Assembly: GCA_910575815.1 (NCBI GenBank)
Contig: CAJTFN010000007.1
Location: forward strand, 62,001-126,000
Source: Oscillospiraceae bacterium
GTDB taxonomy: Bacteria; Bacillota; Clostridia; Oscillospirales; Oscillospiraceae
Length of the DNA stretch: 64,000 bases
Reading direction: 5' to 3'
The notes beneath the pieces were generated by a model. That model had not been told where the DNA came from and made no database searches. It saw only the letters and a list, made by a program, of their open reading frames with translations. Numbering within the stretch: the stretch's first letter is position 1; each line of letters opens with the position of its first letter. The position numbers were made by a program, and so were the translations under genes. Of this stretch, positions 17,301 through 25,604 are shown in pieces.

Positions 17301-20142
17301 CCGCCACGGGGTAGACTGCCACAGTCACAGCAGGAGCGGCGAACACCCGCCCGGTGGGGTCGGTCACGCTGGCGGAAATATCGTAGGCCCCGGCGCTGGT
17401 GATCTGGATGGTGCCGCCGTTGTCCGTCAGGTTGCCGGAGTAAGCGGCGGGAGTGCCGGGGTCATTGGAGGGAGTGATATTCCAGGCCACGGTCAGGGCG
17501 GTGTCCTTTTCCAGCGTGACGCTGACCGGCTCATCCGTATGAGTGGCGGCATCCGCCGTCAGGGTCAGGGAGAGGACGGGATAAACCTCAATCGTCTGCT
17601 CATAGGTAAAGGCACGGCCCAGGCCGTCCGTCACGGAGGCGGTCAGGATATTTGTGCCGGTCTGAAGGAATTTCACGTTCCCCCCAGCGTTGTCGAGGGT
17701 CCCGGTGATACCAGCAGCGAGAGAAACGGGCTGGCCGTCCACGGTCAGGGACCACGCAATTTTGCTGTCCCCTACATTTTCGGAGGTCATTTTCACCTTT
17801 ACCGTCTCATCCGGGTGGGCGAACTCCGGGAGCTTGAAGGACAGGCCCATGGTGTCCCATACGGCGATGGCGGCGCTGGCGCTGAATGTCCGGCCCAGGT
17901 GGTCCGTCACGCTGGCGGTCACGGTGTAGTTACCGGCAGAGGGGAATGTGATCTCGCCGCCGTCATTATTTAATGTGGCGGGGATGATCTCTCCCGCTTC
18001 GGAAGTGATTTCCCAGATCACGTCCAGGTCGGTTCCCGTCAGGCTGACAGTGGCAGGCTGGTCGATGTGGGCCGTCTCCGGCGCGTCCAGCGTCAGGACG
18101 ATCACCGGGCAGACCTCCAACGGCAGGGCGGCGGTGTACTCCTTCCCCAGCTCGTCCGTGACGGTAGCGGTCAGGACGTAGGCCCCGGCTCCGTCAAAGG
18201 TCAGCTTGCCGCCGTTATCGTCCAGAGAAATAGCAATACCCTCGCCGTCACGGGTTAAGGTCCATGCAACAGTCGAGGGTGTGCCATGCTCCACGGTCAG
18301 GCTGATTGCCACCGCTTCATCTTCATGGAGTTTGTCGGTGTCAGCGGTCAGGGAGAGGGGCAGGTTCGGGAGGGCCTTGATAGTCACAGGCTCAGAAGAA
18401 AACTCCCGGCCCTGGGCATCCTTGGCGATAGCGGTGAGGATGTAGTCCCCAGCACCGTCAAAGGTGAGTGTCCCGCCGTTGGCGGAGAGGGTCACGGGAA
18501 CCTCCTTGCCGTCCCTGGTCAGTGTCCAGCGGACGGAATCGGGCTTGCCGCCCTCCACCGTCAGGCCGATCTCCACTGTCCCGCCGTCATGCACCTTCTC
18601 CGCGCTGGCGGTCACGGTGGGAACGATTACCGGCAGGATGGTGATGGACTGGCTAGCGGTGTACTGCTTCCCGGCGGCGTCCGCGAGGGTAGCCGTCAGG
18701 GTGTACTTGCCCGTCCTGGCCAGAGCCAGTGTGCCGCCCTCCTTGGTGAAGCTGGCGAGGGGCTGGTTTGCGCCGTCCTTCGTCAGCGTCCAGACCACGG
18801 AGCCGTCCAGGTCATTTTTTAGCAGCAGCTTCACATCCTCCGTCCGGTCGGTGTAGCCGTACTCCGGCAGGGAAAAGGCAATGTCCCCGATGGGCAGGAC
18901 CTCCACAGTTTTCTCGCAGTAGGCTTTGCCGCCGCTGTTCTCCACGGTGCCGCGCAGCACATACCGCCCAGCCTCCATGAAGTAACAGATGCCGCCGTCC
19001 TTGGTGAAGCCCTCCGGCATGGCGATAGATTTCCCGTCACGGGTCAGCTCCCAGGTGACGGCCTCCGCGCCGGTGAGCGTGGTTTTCACGGAGACGGAAT
19101 CCCCCACATACCGATACGCTGGGAGGTCAAAGGCGATGGTAGGCTTGTCGGCCTTGTCGATGAACAGGACCTTGTTGCCCTTGTCCATCCCATTAGGGTA
19201 GACGATGGAGCAGCCCTTCTCGGACAGCTCTGCCGCCGCAGCGTCAAAGACCACCTGCACCGGACCGTCATTCCGGGGTGTGACCACGCCCGCCACAGTG
19301 GATTTGCCGCTGATGTTGACGGCGGAGCCGCCCCATACTACCAACCGCCCTTTGACGGTGATGTTATTGAGGCCCAGGGCCTTCTCCCCCAGGCCATTGG
19401 CAAGAATTAGGTCACTCTCAAAAACAGCATCCTGGATGCTTACCGCGCCCCGAATCAGAACCGTGTCCCGGTAGGTGCCGGTGAGATCACCGGAATCATG
19501 GACACTCTGGAAGATATTGTTCATGATCTGCGCCATCTCCGCACGGGTGATCTGGCCCTTGGGGTTCAGCCGTCCATCACGGTAACCGCTGACGTAGCCC
19601 CGCTCTACCATGGCTGCAACAGCGTCCGCCGCCCACGCGCCTACCTGGTTCCGGTCCGGGAACCGGGCAAGGGCGGAGTTACCGGCAGAGGGCAGGCAGA
19701 CCGTCCGGGCCAGCACCACCATGGCCTGTTCGCGGGTGATATTCTCATTCGGCCCCATACGGCTGTTGGAATACCCGGCGAAGGTCCCCATGTGGACCGC
19801 CTGGGCGATGTAGTCATGGTGCCAGCTCCCACGGGGCACGTCCGTGAAGCGGGAAATGTCGGCGCTCTTGTAGGTGCCAAACAGCCGGTCTATCATAGCG
19901 GCCATCTGAGCGCGGGTGAGATAGCCGTCCGGGTTCAGCTTGTCCCCAGACGTACCCACCATCACACCGTTGTCTACCGCCCACGCCAGGGCTTCATAGG
20001 CCCAATGGCCGTAGGCGTCGCCGTAGTCGGTGATCTTGTTGGCATTGGCGGCATGGGCGTTGACCGCTAAAAGGCTGACCATCATCACCGCCGCCAGGAA
20101 CAGAGAAAAGAATCGCTTTAGATTGGGAAATTTGATGCTCAT
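14314..20142 (-). CDS. Giant SLH-anchored surface protein with Ig-like repeats (protein 2)
   Basis: 1,942 residues from ATG 20142, chosen because GAAAGGAGG lies just upstream; a longer frame reaches 20277 but lacks a ribosome site. Signal peptide at 1-30 (LFLAAVMMVSLLAVNAHA), three SLH domains at about 32-215, a small beta-helix-like stretch (about 230-320), then about thirteen Ig-like modules of 85-95 residues (VTWTLTKDG...GG...TGKYTLTAT...D..G), three APVI.SFTA/SDPDGD modules near 1570-1780, and a C-terminal domain. It mirrors protein 1 with SLH at the opposite end. Both are cargo of the conjugative element, so roles in donor-recipient contact, exclusion or host adhesion are possible. Confidence 0.9.
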   Translation of the reverse strand: MSIKFPNLKRFFSLFLAAVMMVSLLAVNAHAANANKITDYGDAYGHWAYEALAWAVDNGVMVGTSGDKLNPDGYLTRAQMAAMIDRLFGTYKSADISRFTDVPRGSWHHDYIAQAVHMGTFAGYSNSRMGPNENITREQAMVVLARTVCLPSAGNSALARFPDRNQVGAWAADAVAAMVERGYVSGYRDGRLNPKGQITRAEMAQIMNNIFQSVHDSGDLTGTYRDTVLIRGAVSIQDAVFESDLILANGLGEKALGLNNITVKGRLVVWGGSAVNISGKSTVAGVVTPRNDGPVQVVFDAAAAELSEKGCSIVYPNGMDKGNKVLFIDKADKPTIAFDLPAYRYVGDSVSVKTTLTGAEAVTWELTRDGKSIAMPEGFTKDGGICYFMEAGRYVLRGTVENSGGKAYCEKTVEVLPIGDIAFSLPEYGYTDRTEDVKLLLKNDLDGSVVWTLTKDGANQPLASFTKEGGTLALARTGKYTLTATLADAAGKQYTASQSITILPVIVPTVTASAEKVHDGGTVEIGLTVEGGKPDSVRWTLTRDGKEVPVTLSANGGTLTFDGAGDYILTAIAKDAQGREFSSEPVTIKALPNLPLSLTADTDKLHEDEAVAISLTVEHGTPSTVAWTLTRDGEGIAISLDDNGGKLTFDGAGAYVLTATVTDELGKEYTAALPLEVCPVIVLTLDAPETAHIDQPATVSLTGTDLDVIWEITSEAGEIIPATLNNDGGEITFPSAGNYTVTASVTDHLGRTFSASAAIAVWDTMGLSFKLPEFAHPDETVKVKMTSENVGDSKIAWSLTVDGQPVSLAAGITGTLDNAGGNVKFLQTGTNILTASVTDGLGRAFTYEQTIEVYPVLSLTLTADAATHTDEPVSVTLEKDTALTVAWNITPSNDPGTPAAYSGNLTDNGGTIQITSAGAYDISASVTDPTGRVFAAPAVTVAVYPVAGLDFTLPAAAWTDSSTPVDLLTSDLQGQDVTWTLTKDGAAVSLTGSMLGDLGNLGGKVRFPEVGTYTLTASAVDALGREYSCQQTIRIYPVVGLTVSTSDMSHTDTAEDVRLTTENLGSNEVVWTVLRDGKEIMPPFDLTARGGHGFFSEPGFYTFTASVTDELGRVTTATASIQIYPVGVSGFYLPKMFHTDSVVTLVTSFEELGENPLRWSLTRNGENVPVADYVTGELTADGGKVQFKQAGEYKLKASFKDAGGRSYSYEQSFTVYPIPVIAWTMPGYAHTDSTFTVAVESKNVVADTAIQWHIDDTYGLRQNWGTYVAGTLGTVPGDIRIKHAGVFTLGCEITDPTGRIFSFDGPSIEVLADQELQVDMVERQVYTGETVQVRTLGNNIELPVEWSLEKDGKPADLSTYVTGDLNNLGGAIQFTQGGEFRLIGTLRDGLGRTFTASDTITVLPVGSLQFSMADMEYVGNRVPVVMDKLFNPDGAVIAWSAQKDGAACLIDLSNLDNDGGTVIFPEPGEYTLTATLRDSNGKTATASQSITIIFKAALTVTAPDSIHIGTKFPVGISGAGSLPVSWGVKLGGRPVTLDSNTGFLSNDGGDLALYAEGTYTITATVRDDAGNLTSAFANITVTNTAPVIESFTANATRNMKDGRFYADLSAVASDPDGDAVHLEWSSEYQQDGYYEVGTHTIRVRAVDEWGAASAWESRTIEFINNAPVITSFTASVTRQTSGNNFFANVSAAASDPDGDTVRLEWGGDYVSSGWYSRNGSHTIRVRAVDAYGAASPWQEKTIEFVNQAPSKPVISRNPANGVVRPSQAVTITASSTDPEGDTITYEWDGRDKESTTYGYGKHLIKCRAVDAYGAASPWSAIVFFVADDVGGGMTLTSANSFIEETGISFNDDGETIYGYITEYTFDVPPVSGHNGSDYGRVEAYNIRTGQWDEIAYKTTNNGVTLSGKLPTGTYTQMRFYYYTNHDCMYNKSNITYSIVFDF

Positions 20143-20227
20143 GCGTCCTCCTTTCAGATTTTGGATTTTCCGGGGTGTGCTATGTACTAAGGCGGGACCA
20201 GCAGACGGCGGAGCAGATGGCGGTTGG

Positions 20228-20569
20228 TCAATCCTTATCGCCTCCCTCCGGGCCGGACGTGGCGAAGTAGGCTTCAAATTCCCGCTGCTGGGCAGGGGTC
20301 AGGGAGGTAAAGTGTTCCCCCTCAAAGCCGCACAGCAGGAACGTCCCGGCGATGAAGTCCCCGCTGTCCGTGGGATTCTCCCGGTTGGGCATGAGTTTCA
20401 TGTTCTTGCCCTCACCGTTGCAGATCAGCATGACCCGCTGGGGCAAGTAGCACCCGGCCTCAATAGGTCCGCCCACAATCTGCTGAAAGGCTTCCAGCGT
20501 ATCCTCAACCTGGATGGGGCGGGGAGCCTCGCAGGGTTCTACCACCAGAATGTCGATTTTGTTTGCCAT
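20228..20569 (-). CDS. DUF3846 domain protein
   Basis: 113 residues. The pattern ILVVEPCEAPRPIQV, then LEAFQQIVGGPIEA, then CNGEGK and FIAGTFLLCG matches DUF3846, a small family frequent in ICEs and phages, function unknown. GGAGGATTTTCTGT precedes the ATG. It lies between repA and the SLH genes, all leftward, and is probably in the same transcript as repA. Confidence 0.85.
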   Translation of the reverse strand: MANKIDILVVEPCEAPRPIQVEDTLEAFQQIVGGPIEAGCYLPQRVMLICNGEGKNMKLMPNRENPTDSGDFIAGTFLLCGFEGEHFTSLTPAQQREFEAYFATSGPEGGDKD

Positions 20570-20599
20570 ACAGAAAATCCTCCTTCGTTTGTCCAGTTG

Positions 20600-21625
20600 T
20601 TATATTCCAGCGGCGTCCTGGGCCAGATCGTGACTGACCAGGGATGCGTAATACTGGCTGATGGTTGTGGGCGCGTTGTAGAGCGCCGCCAGGGTGTATG
20701 CCTTGATGTTCTTTACCAGCGTGGTATTCTGGCTCAGACTGTCCAGAACATAGGCGATATGCTCATGGTTCAGCTTCAGGAACCGGCTCTTGACCACGCC
20801 AGCAGCCATTTCCTCGCCAGCAATGCGGATGAAGTCCCGCCGGGAACAGCAGACCTCCACCATAAGCTCCACATAGCCCTCCAGCGTGTCCGCGTCGTAG
20901 GGATGCTCTTGGAGCAGGAGGTCAAAGTCGATATTTTCTTTTATCAGCTCTCGGTATCTATCCATCTCATCTATCCTCATCCGGCTCTTGGGCCGACCGG
21001 CAGGGGGAGAAGCGAGAGGCGCGGGGGTAGGGGGATGGATAGATGGGTCAGTATCGTTCAGATCAGTATTTTTCTTTTCAGTCTTATTAGGGGCGGAAAA
21101 ACCGCCGTCAAGACCGCGCGTTTCCAGCGGTGCAGACTGCGGTTTTTCCGCAGTCAAGAGTGCGGCACGATCCAGCGGTCTTGACTGCTGATTTTCCGCA
21201 GTCTGAGAAGCCGGGGGCGGCGGTGCCTGTTCCGGCTGCTGGGGCTGGCCGGGTTCCGGGGGCAGGATGAAGTTTTTGACGTAAATCCGCGTGGGCCGTC
21301 CCTGGCCCTGCTTCTTGCGTTCGATCAGGCCGATGCCGTCCTTGTCCAGCTCCCGGAACAGCTTCGTGGCCTTGTCCTTGCCGCAGCCCATGAGGTTCAT
21401 AGCGTCTTCCTGAGTGAAGTAGATGTAGACGCGCTTATCGCTGTCCATCCAGCCGTTTTTCACCGACAGCCCCATCCGGTCCAGCAGGAGGCCGTAAAGG
21501 ACCTTGGCCTCGATGGAAACGCTCTTGTAGCGAGGGTCGGTAAGCAGGGTCTTGGGAATACGGTAAAAGCTGTACTGTTCCGCTTCGTTGCCGTAGTAGT
21601 AGTCCAGATTCAGATTTGACGGCAT
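20600..21625 (-). CDS. repA: RepA_N-type replication initiator
   Basis: 341 residues from ATG 21625 (AAGGAGG eight bases upstream). The first 110 residues are the RepA_N winged-helix domain: YYYGNEAEQYSFYRIPKTLL, EAKVLYGLLLDRMGLS, TQEDAMNLMGCGKDKATKLF. A Pro/Gln-rich linker (about 125-200) and a conserved C-terminal block (about 225-341) follow. RepA_N proteins start replication of theta-type plasmids; in ICEs they maintain the excised circle. An in-frame upstream extension to 21799 is not conserved in the ICE-2 copy, where the same DNA is out of frame, which supports this start. Confidence 0.88.
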   Translation of the reverse strand: MPSNLNLDYYYGNEAEQYSFYRIPKTLLTDPRYKSVSIEAKVLYGLLLDRMGLSVKNGWMDSDKRVYIYFTQEDAMNLMGCGKDKATKLFRELDKDGIGLIERKKQGQGRPTRIYVKNFILPPEPGQPQQPEQAPPPPASQTAENQQSRPLDRAALLTAEKPQSAPLETRGLDGGFSAPNKTEKKNTDLNDTDPSIHPPTPAPLASPPAGRPKSRMRIDEMDRYRELIKENIDFDLLLQEHPYDADTLEGYVELMVEVCCSRRDFIRIAGEEMAAGVVKSRFLKLNHEHIAYVLDSLSQNTTLVKNIKAYTLAALYNAPTTISQYYASLVSHDLAQDAAGI

Positions 21626-21664
21626 GGTGATTGCCTCCTTTGTGATGTGCGGAGAAACAGAAAA

Positions 21665-21783
21665 AGCGCCCCGGTGACTGTTGATAGTCACCGGGGCGCT
21701 CATGCTCCTGCCGCTTGTTGGTTTGTCCGTAAACGCAAAAAACCCGCCCCCAACTGATAATTGGTCAATTGAGGGCGGGTTTT
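21665..21783 (-). promoter_or_regulatory. Two tandem hairpins with T-runs upstream of repA
   Basis: Read leftward, hairpin B (21737-21783, arms AAAACCCGCCC and GGGCGGGTTTT) is followed by T residues, then hairpin A (21665-21700, arms AGCGCCCCGGTGACT and AGTCACCGGGGCGCT) is also followed by TTTTT. Both look like intrinsic terminators placed between the gene at 21793 and repA. ICE-2 has the same arrangement at 42229-42344, with a C:G to T:A paired change in hairpin A, so the structure and not the coding frame is conserved. Likely attenuators that limit repA expression. Confidence 0.75.
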
Positions 21784-21792
21784 GGGATGTTG

Positions 21793-22140
21793 TTACCACT
21801 TTTCGCCTAAAATGCTTCTCTTACCTCGGATGTAATCGGTCAGAAATACGCTGTGACAGGTCTGATAGGTGAAAAACTGCCATATGACGAGTTTCCCCAT
21901 TTCCAATTTAACCTTGAAGAAAGGAAACAACAGATTGGTCCGGCCATCATTCTGGAAAACCATGACCTTCTGGAACTCGCTCCTCTCCAACAGGATACCT
22001 CCATGTGCAAATGTCTGATTGACCACATTTGCCGCTTCATGGGGGTTCATGTCACAGTCCTGGATGATAAGCCCCTCTCCGTACTGCCGCACCATTCCCG
22101 GCAGAGCATCTACGGTGATATTGCTAACCGTGATCGCCAT
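21793..22140 (-). CDS. Hypothetical protein between parB and repA
   Basis: 115 residues from ATG 22140 (GAGGAGAG nine bases upstream). Starts MAITVSNITVDALPGMV; the remainder is a mixed alpha/beta sequence with no motif I know. ICE-2 has a different protein (DUF5348) at the same place, so this slot between parB and repA is exchangeable. The position suggests a small maintenance or regulatory protein, but nothing in the sequence proves it. Confidence 0.65.
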   Translation of the reverse strand: MAITVSNITVDALPGMVRQYGEGLIIQDCDMNPHEAANVVNQTFAHGGILLERSEFQKVMVFQNDGRTNLLFPFFKVKLEMGKLVIWQFFTYQTCHSVFLTDYIRGKRSILGEKW

Positions 22141-22156
22141 ATACAATCTCTCCTCT

Positions 22157-23068
22157 CTATAAATGTTGGACACTCCACGCTTCCAGCAAGGACACAATGA
22201 CTTCTTCCATCTGTTGGGCGGTGTAGGTCTGCGGAAAATATTGATGAAGTCTCGCTTGTTTGAGAACCACCTGCACAGCGGCGGGATGCTCCGCTTTCAA
22301 AAGAGTTTCAATAACGGTGATAGTCAGGGTGCCATCTTTGCTATGTTGCTTGATTTTTGTTAGTTGGCCTCTCCCTGGAATCACATTCAGCTTGTCCATC
22401 ACCGATACAAGATCGGTTTGTTCCTGTTTTGTCAGATCGGAAATGTAGTCAGCGGCAGTGCTAACCGCCAGTTTATCCTCGTCTACCAATACCAGCAATG
22501 GAGGAACTAGCTTGGTAAGAGCGATATACCGAGCAACAGTCATACCGGATTTTTCCCCGGCATCTTGGGCGATCTTATCCCGTGTGGTCAACTTCTGCAC
22601 CGTCGGTGCAGAAGTTAGGTCCCACCGCTTACCCTGATGCTTCAAGGCTTCCAGTTTCATCTTGTAGGCAAAGGCTTTCTCACTGGGCAGGATTTTCTCG
22701 CGCTGTAGGTTGGAATCGACCATGATAATAGTCGCTTCATCATCGTCCAGAGTCCGAATGAGTACCGGCATAGTGGATTTGCCAGCCAGTTCACTTCCCC
22801 GCTTGCGCCGGTGGCCCGCTATGATCTCATAGCCGCCCTCTTGCCGGGGGCGAACGATACCAGGGGAGAGAACACCGCTTCTTGCGATACTCTCCACCGT
22901 TTTCTGCATCGCTTCATCATCCCGCACCTGAAAGGGATGATTTTTGAAGGGAAACAGTTCTGACAGCGGAATCTCCTGCACCAGATCACCGTTGGCCTTT
23001 ACCGGATCACTTGTCTGAAACAAAGCGTCATAATCGGTCAACTGTATCTTGCTGGCACTGCTTTTCAT
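22157..23068 (-). CDS. parB: ParB/RepB/Spo0J family partition protein
   Basis: 303 residues. The N-terminal ParB domain shows the CTP/DNA-clamp region (PFKNHPFQVRDDE, then GYEIIAGHRRKRGSELAG), followed by a helix-turn-helix region near 150-200 and a C-terminal dimer part. ParB binds centromere-like sites and stimulates ParA to segregate the excised element. It overlaps parA by four bases (ATGA), a classic parAB pair. The ICE-2 copy at 42819 is closely similar along its length. Confidence 0.92.
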   Translation of the reverse strand: MKSSASKIQLTDYDALFQTSDPVKANGDLVQEIPLSELFPFKNHPFQVRDDEAMQKTVESIARSGVLSPGIVRPRQEGGYEIIAGHRRKRGSELAGKSTMPVLIRTLDDDEATIIMVDSNLQREKILPSEKAFAYKMKLEALKHQGKRWDLTSAPTVQKLTTRDKIAQDAGEKSGMTVARYIALTKLVPPLLVLVDEDKLAVSTAADYISDLTKQEQTDLVSVMDKLNVIPGRGQLTKIKQHSKDGTLTITVIETLLKAEHPAAVQVVLKQARLHQYFPQTYTAQQMEEVIVSLLEAWSVQHL

Positions 23069-23850
23069 GCCAGCACCTCCCGCGTCAACGCTGCGTATGC
23101 GGCGGAGACTTTACCCGCAGGGTCATGGAGGTAGATACTCCGGCCCTCTGCACTGGTTTCTGCCGCTCGGATGGACAGCGGAATAATGCTGTCAAATATC
23201 CGCACACCGCTACCATAGGCGCTTCTCAGCAGCTCCACAATCTCGCGGGAGTAGTTGGTCCGCATATCCGCCATGGTTATGAGAATACCCGCAATATCCA
23301 AGCAGGGGTTGATTTTCAGCTTCACTTTTGATATGGTATGGATAAGCTGTTCAAGGCCCTTGATGGAGAGGTAGTGTGCCTGCATGGGAATTACTACTTC
23401 GTCAGCAGCGGCTAAGGCATTGATGGTCAGCATACCCAGGGACGGGCAGCAGTCCAGCAGAATCACATCGTACTGTTCGCGGACACTGTTCAGATACTCC
23501 CGCAGGATTGTCTCACGGCTCATGGTGTTCACCAGCGTGACCTCCAGACCGGACAGCTCAATGTTAGCGGGCAGCAGATCAACACCCTCCGCCTGATGGA
23601 TAATACCCATTCCGGGGGACACAGGCTTATCCGTAATGATAAATCCCAGCACATCGGCAAGGGTCCCTTCAAGTTGGTCCGGCTGCTGATAGCCCAGGCT
23701 GGCGGTAAGCGAACCCTGCGGGTCTACGTCCACCAGGAGGACCTTCTTGCCTTCCCGTGCCAGTCCGATTCCCAAATTGACCGTTGTTACAGTCTTGCCA
23801 ACTCCGCCTTTCTGGTTACAGATTGCCGTAATTTTGGCTGTTTTGCTCAT
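23065..23850 (-). CDS. parA: ParA family ATPase
   Basis: 261 residues. The deviant Walker A motif KGGVGKTVTTVN sits at residues 14-25, followed by VDVDPQGS and DVILLDCCPSLG, the usual ParA/Soj signature. It moves ParB-bound DNA and stabilises the element. GAAGGAGGCC precedes the ATG. It is the first gene inside the right end of ICE-1: only about 90 bases separate its start from the element boundary, and these hold a terminator-like hairpin. Confidence 0.93.
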   Translation of the reverse strand: MSKTAKITAICNQKGGVGKTVTTVNLGIGLAREGKKVLLVDVDPQGSLTASLGYQQPDQLEGTLADVLGFIITDKPVSPGMGIIHQAEGVDLLPANIELSGLEVTLVNTMSRETILREYLNSVREQYDVILLDCCPSLGMLTINALAAADEVVIPMQAHYLSIKGLEQLIHTISKVKLKINPCLDIAGILITMADMRTNYSREIVELLRSAYGSGVRIFDSIIPLSIRAAETSAEGRSIYLHDPAGKVSAAYAALTREVLA

Positions 23851-23883
23851 TTTGGCCTCCTTCTATGTTCATAGAATAAAAAC

Positions 23884-23950
23884 AGGACTAAACCAGAGCG
23901 CCCCTTGCTGTGGGGTGTTTCTGATTTAGTCCTATTTTAACAGGCCCGTC
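23884..23950 (-). repeat. ICE-1 right end: boundary plus terminator-like hairpin
   Basis: Arms AGGACTAAA and TTTAGTCCT (23884-23933) enclose an inner GCCCC/GGGGTG stem, followed on the minus strand by GTTTTTATTC, so the hairpin can stop transcripts entering parA from outside. The element boundary lies within about 23941-23950: ICE-1 and ICE-2 share the sequence up to GGGCCTGTTAAAAT and then differ, each passing into a different recombinase gene. This is a probable attachment-site half; the exact crossover is unresolved. Confidence 0.75.
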
Positions 23951-24115
23951 CACGTAATACTCGTACCGGGGCATACCGTTCTTTTCAGCGTAATCTTTGA
24001 GCATAAGTTTCTGGTTCGAGATGTTCATGCTTTCATTCTGGCTGCCGTCATCAAGGGAAATCCTGCAATAGAGGGCGGTTATTTTCTGATTCGATAGATG
24101 ATTTTTCCTGCTCAT
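23945..24115 (-). pseudogene. Serine recombinase N-terminal fragment, interrupted by ICE-1
   Basis: About 57 residues of a large serine recombinase. The catalytic motif ALYCRISLDD (Ser near residue 18) and MNISNQKLMLKDYA are clear. The frame then reaches YYVDG and at that Asp-Gly passes into ICE-1 sequence, adding an 18-residue foreign tail and a stop. In complete proteins this site is followed by GxSGT..DRP. The missing part should lie beyond the far (left) end of ICE-1, outside the window. It was presumably the integrase of element E1. Confidence 0.88.
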
Positions 24116-24224
24116 AGGCTTCTCCTTCTATGAACAGGGACACGATACCATGATAATACCATGCCCCCGCCATTTGTTCAACTGTTTTCTGCAAGATTCC
24201 CGGTTTTTCTCCGGTTTCCGCCCT

Positions 24225-24398
24225 TTAGCCTGCCTGCCGTTTCTGCCATTCCTCGAACCGCTCACAGGTCTGCCTCTCGATAAGCTGCTCAAAAGCTTCC
24301 TGCATGGTCTGGCTGCCCGCAAACTCACGGGACACGATAAACTGCACCTTTTTCTTTTTGTTCCGGCTCTGCGCCGGGCGGTCTGCTTGTTTTGCCAT
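24225..24398 (-). CDS. Small conserved mobile-element protein
   Basis: 57 residues. Begins MAKQADRPAQSRNKKKKVQF and ends in a helical, Glu/Gln-rich stretch (TMQEAFEQLIERQ). GGAGGTAAATGCCT precedes the ATG. Short basic-then-helical proteins like this are common next to recombinases in mobilizable elements of Firmicutes. No function is known; it may be a DNA-binding or excision helper. It lies about 110 bases upstream of the recombinase fragment, in the same direction. Confidence 0.6.
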   Translation of the reverse strand: MAKQADRPAQSRNKKKKVQFIVSREFAGSQTMQEAFEQLIERQTCERFEEWQKRQAG

Positions 24399-24674
24399 AG
24401 GCATTTACCTCCATAAAGATACCCGGACGGCTCCGTCCGGGCGTGTGTCGTGTGCTGCCGGGCAGGTGGGAGCCTGACAACGGGGTCTGACAACGGACGT
24501 TAAAAAACCCCGCACACAAAACCCGGCTTTCCGTTTTCTGTTCTGATTGATTTTCTTTCTGTTTTTCCGTTGCTTTCGTTGTCAGGGAAAGAAAAAGCCC
24601 TGAAAAACGGCATTTGTTAGGCGGCTTCCCGGCAACGGGCTTGACAACGGGAGGGGCAACCAGTCGACAACCGG
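24399..24674. other. Gene-free stretch with short repeats
   Basis: No convincing gene. Contains several short related Pu/Py segments (GACAACGG occurs repeatedly, e.g. near 24476, 24490, 24646 and 24774 in the adjoining gene) and GC-rich inverted pieces such as CCGGACGG...CCGTCCGG at 24423-24439. Possibly iterons or an origin of the element; nothing proves it. Confidence 0.35.
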
Positions 24675-25604
24675 CTACGGTTTTCCCGCTTCCAGCCATT
24701 CCTCCGGCAGCCCAAGCTGGACGGCTTCCCCTTCGGGCAAAGGCTGGAAACCTGATTTTCCATGCCCTCCGTTGTCAGGCGGTGCCACCCGTTCCCAACC
24801 CTTCTGCCGGTTATAGGGCGAGGGAAAATGCCGGGGATTCTCAAAGGCTTTCCAGCCCGCCGCATAGTTCTTCATGATGGAATTAATATCACGAATATCA
24901 TACTGTTTTGGTTCCTCATAAGCCGGGTGCCCCAGCCCTTCATGGTAGATTTGCAGGGAGCAGACCATCTTCCCGCCGTACCCGTCCAAGAAGTTCAGAA
25001 TCCGGGTGGCGAGGGTGTCCTCCGGCATAAATGACCGCTGGTGCTCTTTCAGATACCGCTCCATTGCCGGGCTTAATTTCAGCTTTACATCACCTTTCCG
25101 GTAAACCTCCATGACCTCCGCCCACATCTGCCCGATATAGGCTCTGGAAGCGGCTTCATCTTCCAGAATATGAACCTCCGCCGCTTCCGCCTGCACCTGC
25201 ACCGGTAAAAAACGCCGGTTCCCAGTGCGGTCAAGGGGCAGGAAGTCCAGCGTGTTGGAAGTTCCGGCAAACACGCACTACCGCTTATGGTCTTTTGGGT
25301 GGACTTCATAAGGGGCTTTGTAGGTTTCCTTCTGGCGGCTCAAAAAGGACTTAATATCCTCAATGCTCTTTGCGTTCGCCGTGGCAATCATTTCCGACAT
25401 TTCAATAATCCAATGCCCTTGCAGCTTCCGGTATATGTTATCATCGTCTAACTTCCGCAGGTCATCGGAAAACCACTCATTTCCGCCGTCCGGGGCTTCC
25501 CTGATGTCTGATACCTCTACCGTGAACCACGGGGAAAATACCGGCTCCGCACCCGTTGTTTTGACCGTAAAACGCCCCCAAATCAGGCAATATCCTTCCC
25601 GCCC
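24675..25604 (-). pseudogene. VapE-type primase/helicase, broken
   Basis: C-terminal two thirds of a virulence-associated E (VapE) family protein: EWFSDDLRKLDDD, then QGHWIIEMSEM, TANAKSIEDIKSF, KETYKAPYEVHP, then VFAGTSNTLDFLPLDRTGNR. VapE proteins are superfamily-3-like helicase/primases that replicate phage satellites and mobile elements. A TAG stop at 25278-25280 interrupts the frame where relatives have a residue before CVF.GTSN, and the N-terminal part with the Walker A loop is absent upstream of about 25604. The gene is therefore inactive, or the fragment after the stop is translated alone. Confidence 0.8.

Noticed and set aside
7594-20142. Regular repeats that could look like a CRISPR or tandem-repeat array
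   Set aside because: Repeat units are about 85-200 codons long, diverged in DNA sequence and in frame; they are protein domain repeats. No short identical repeats with spacers are seen in the window and no cas genes.
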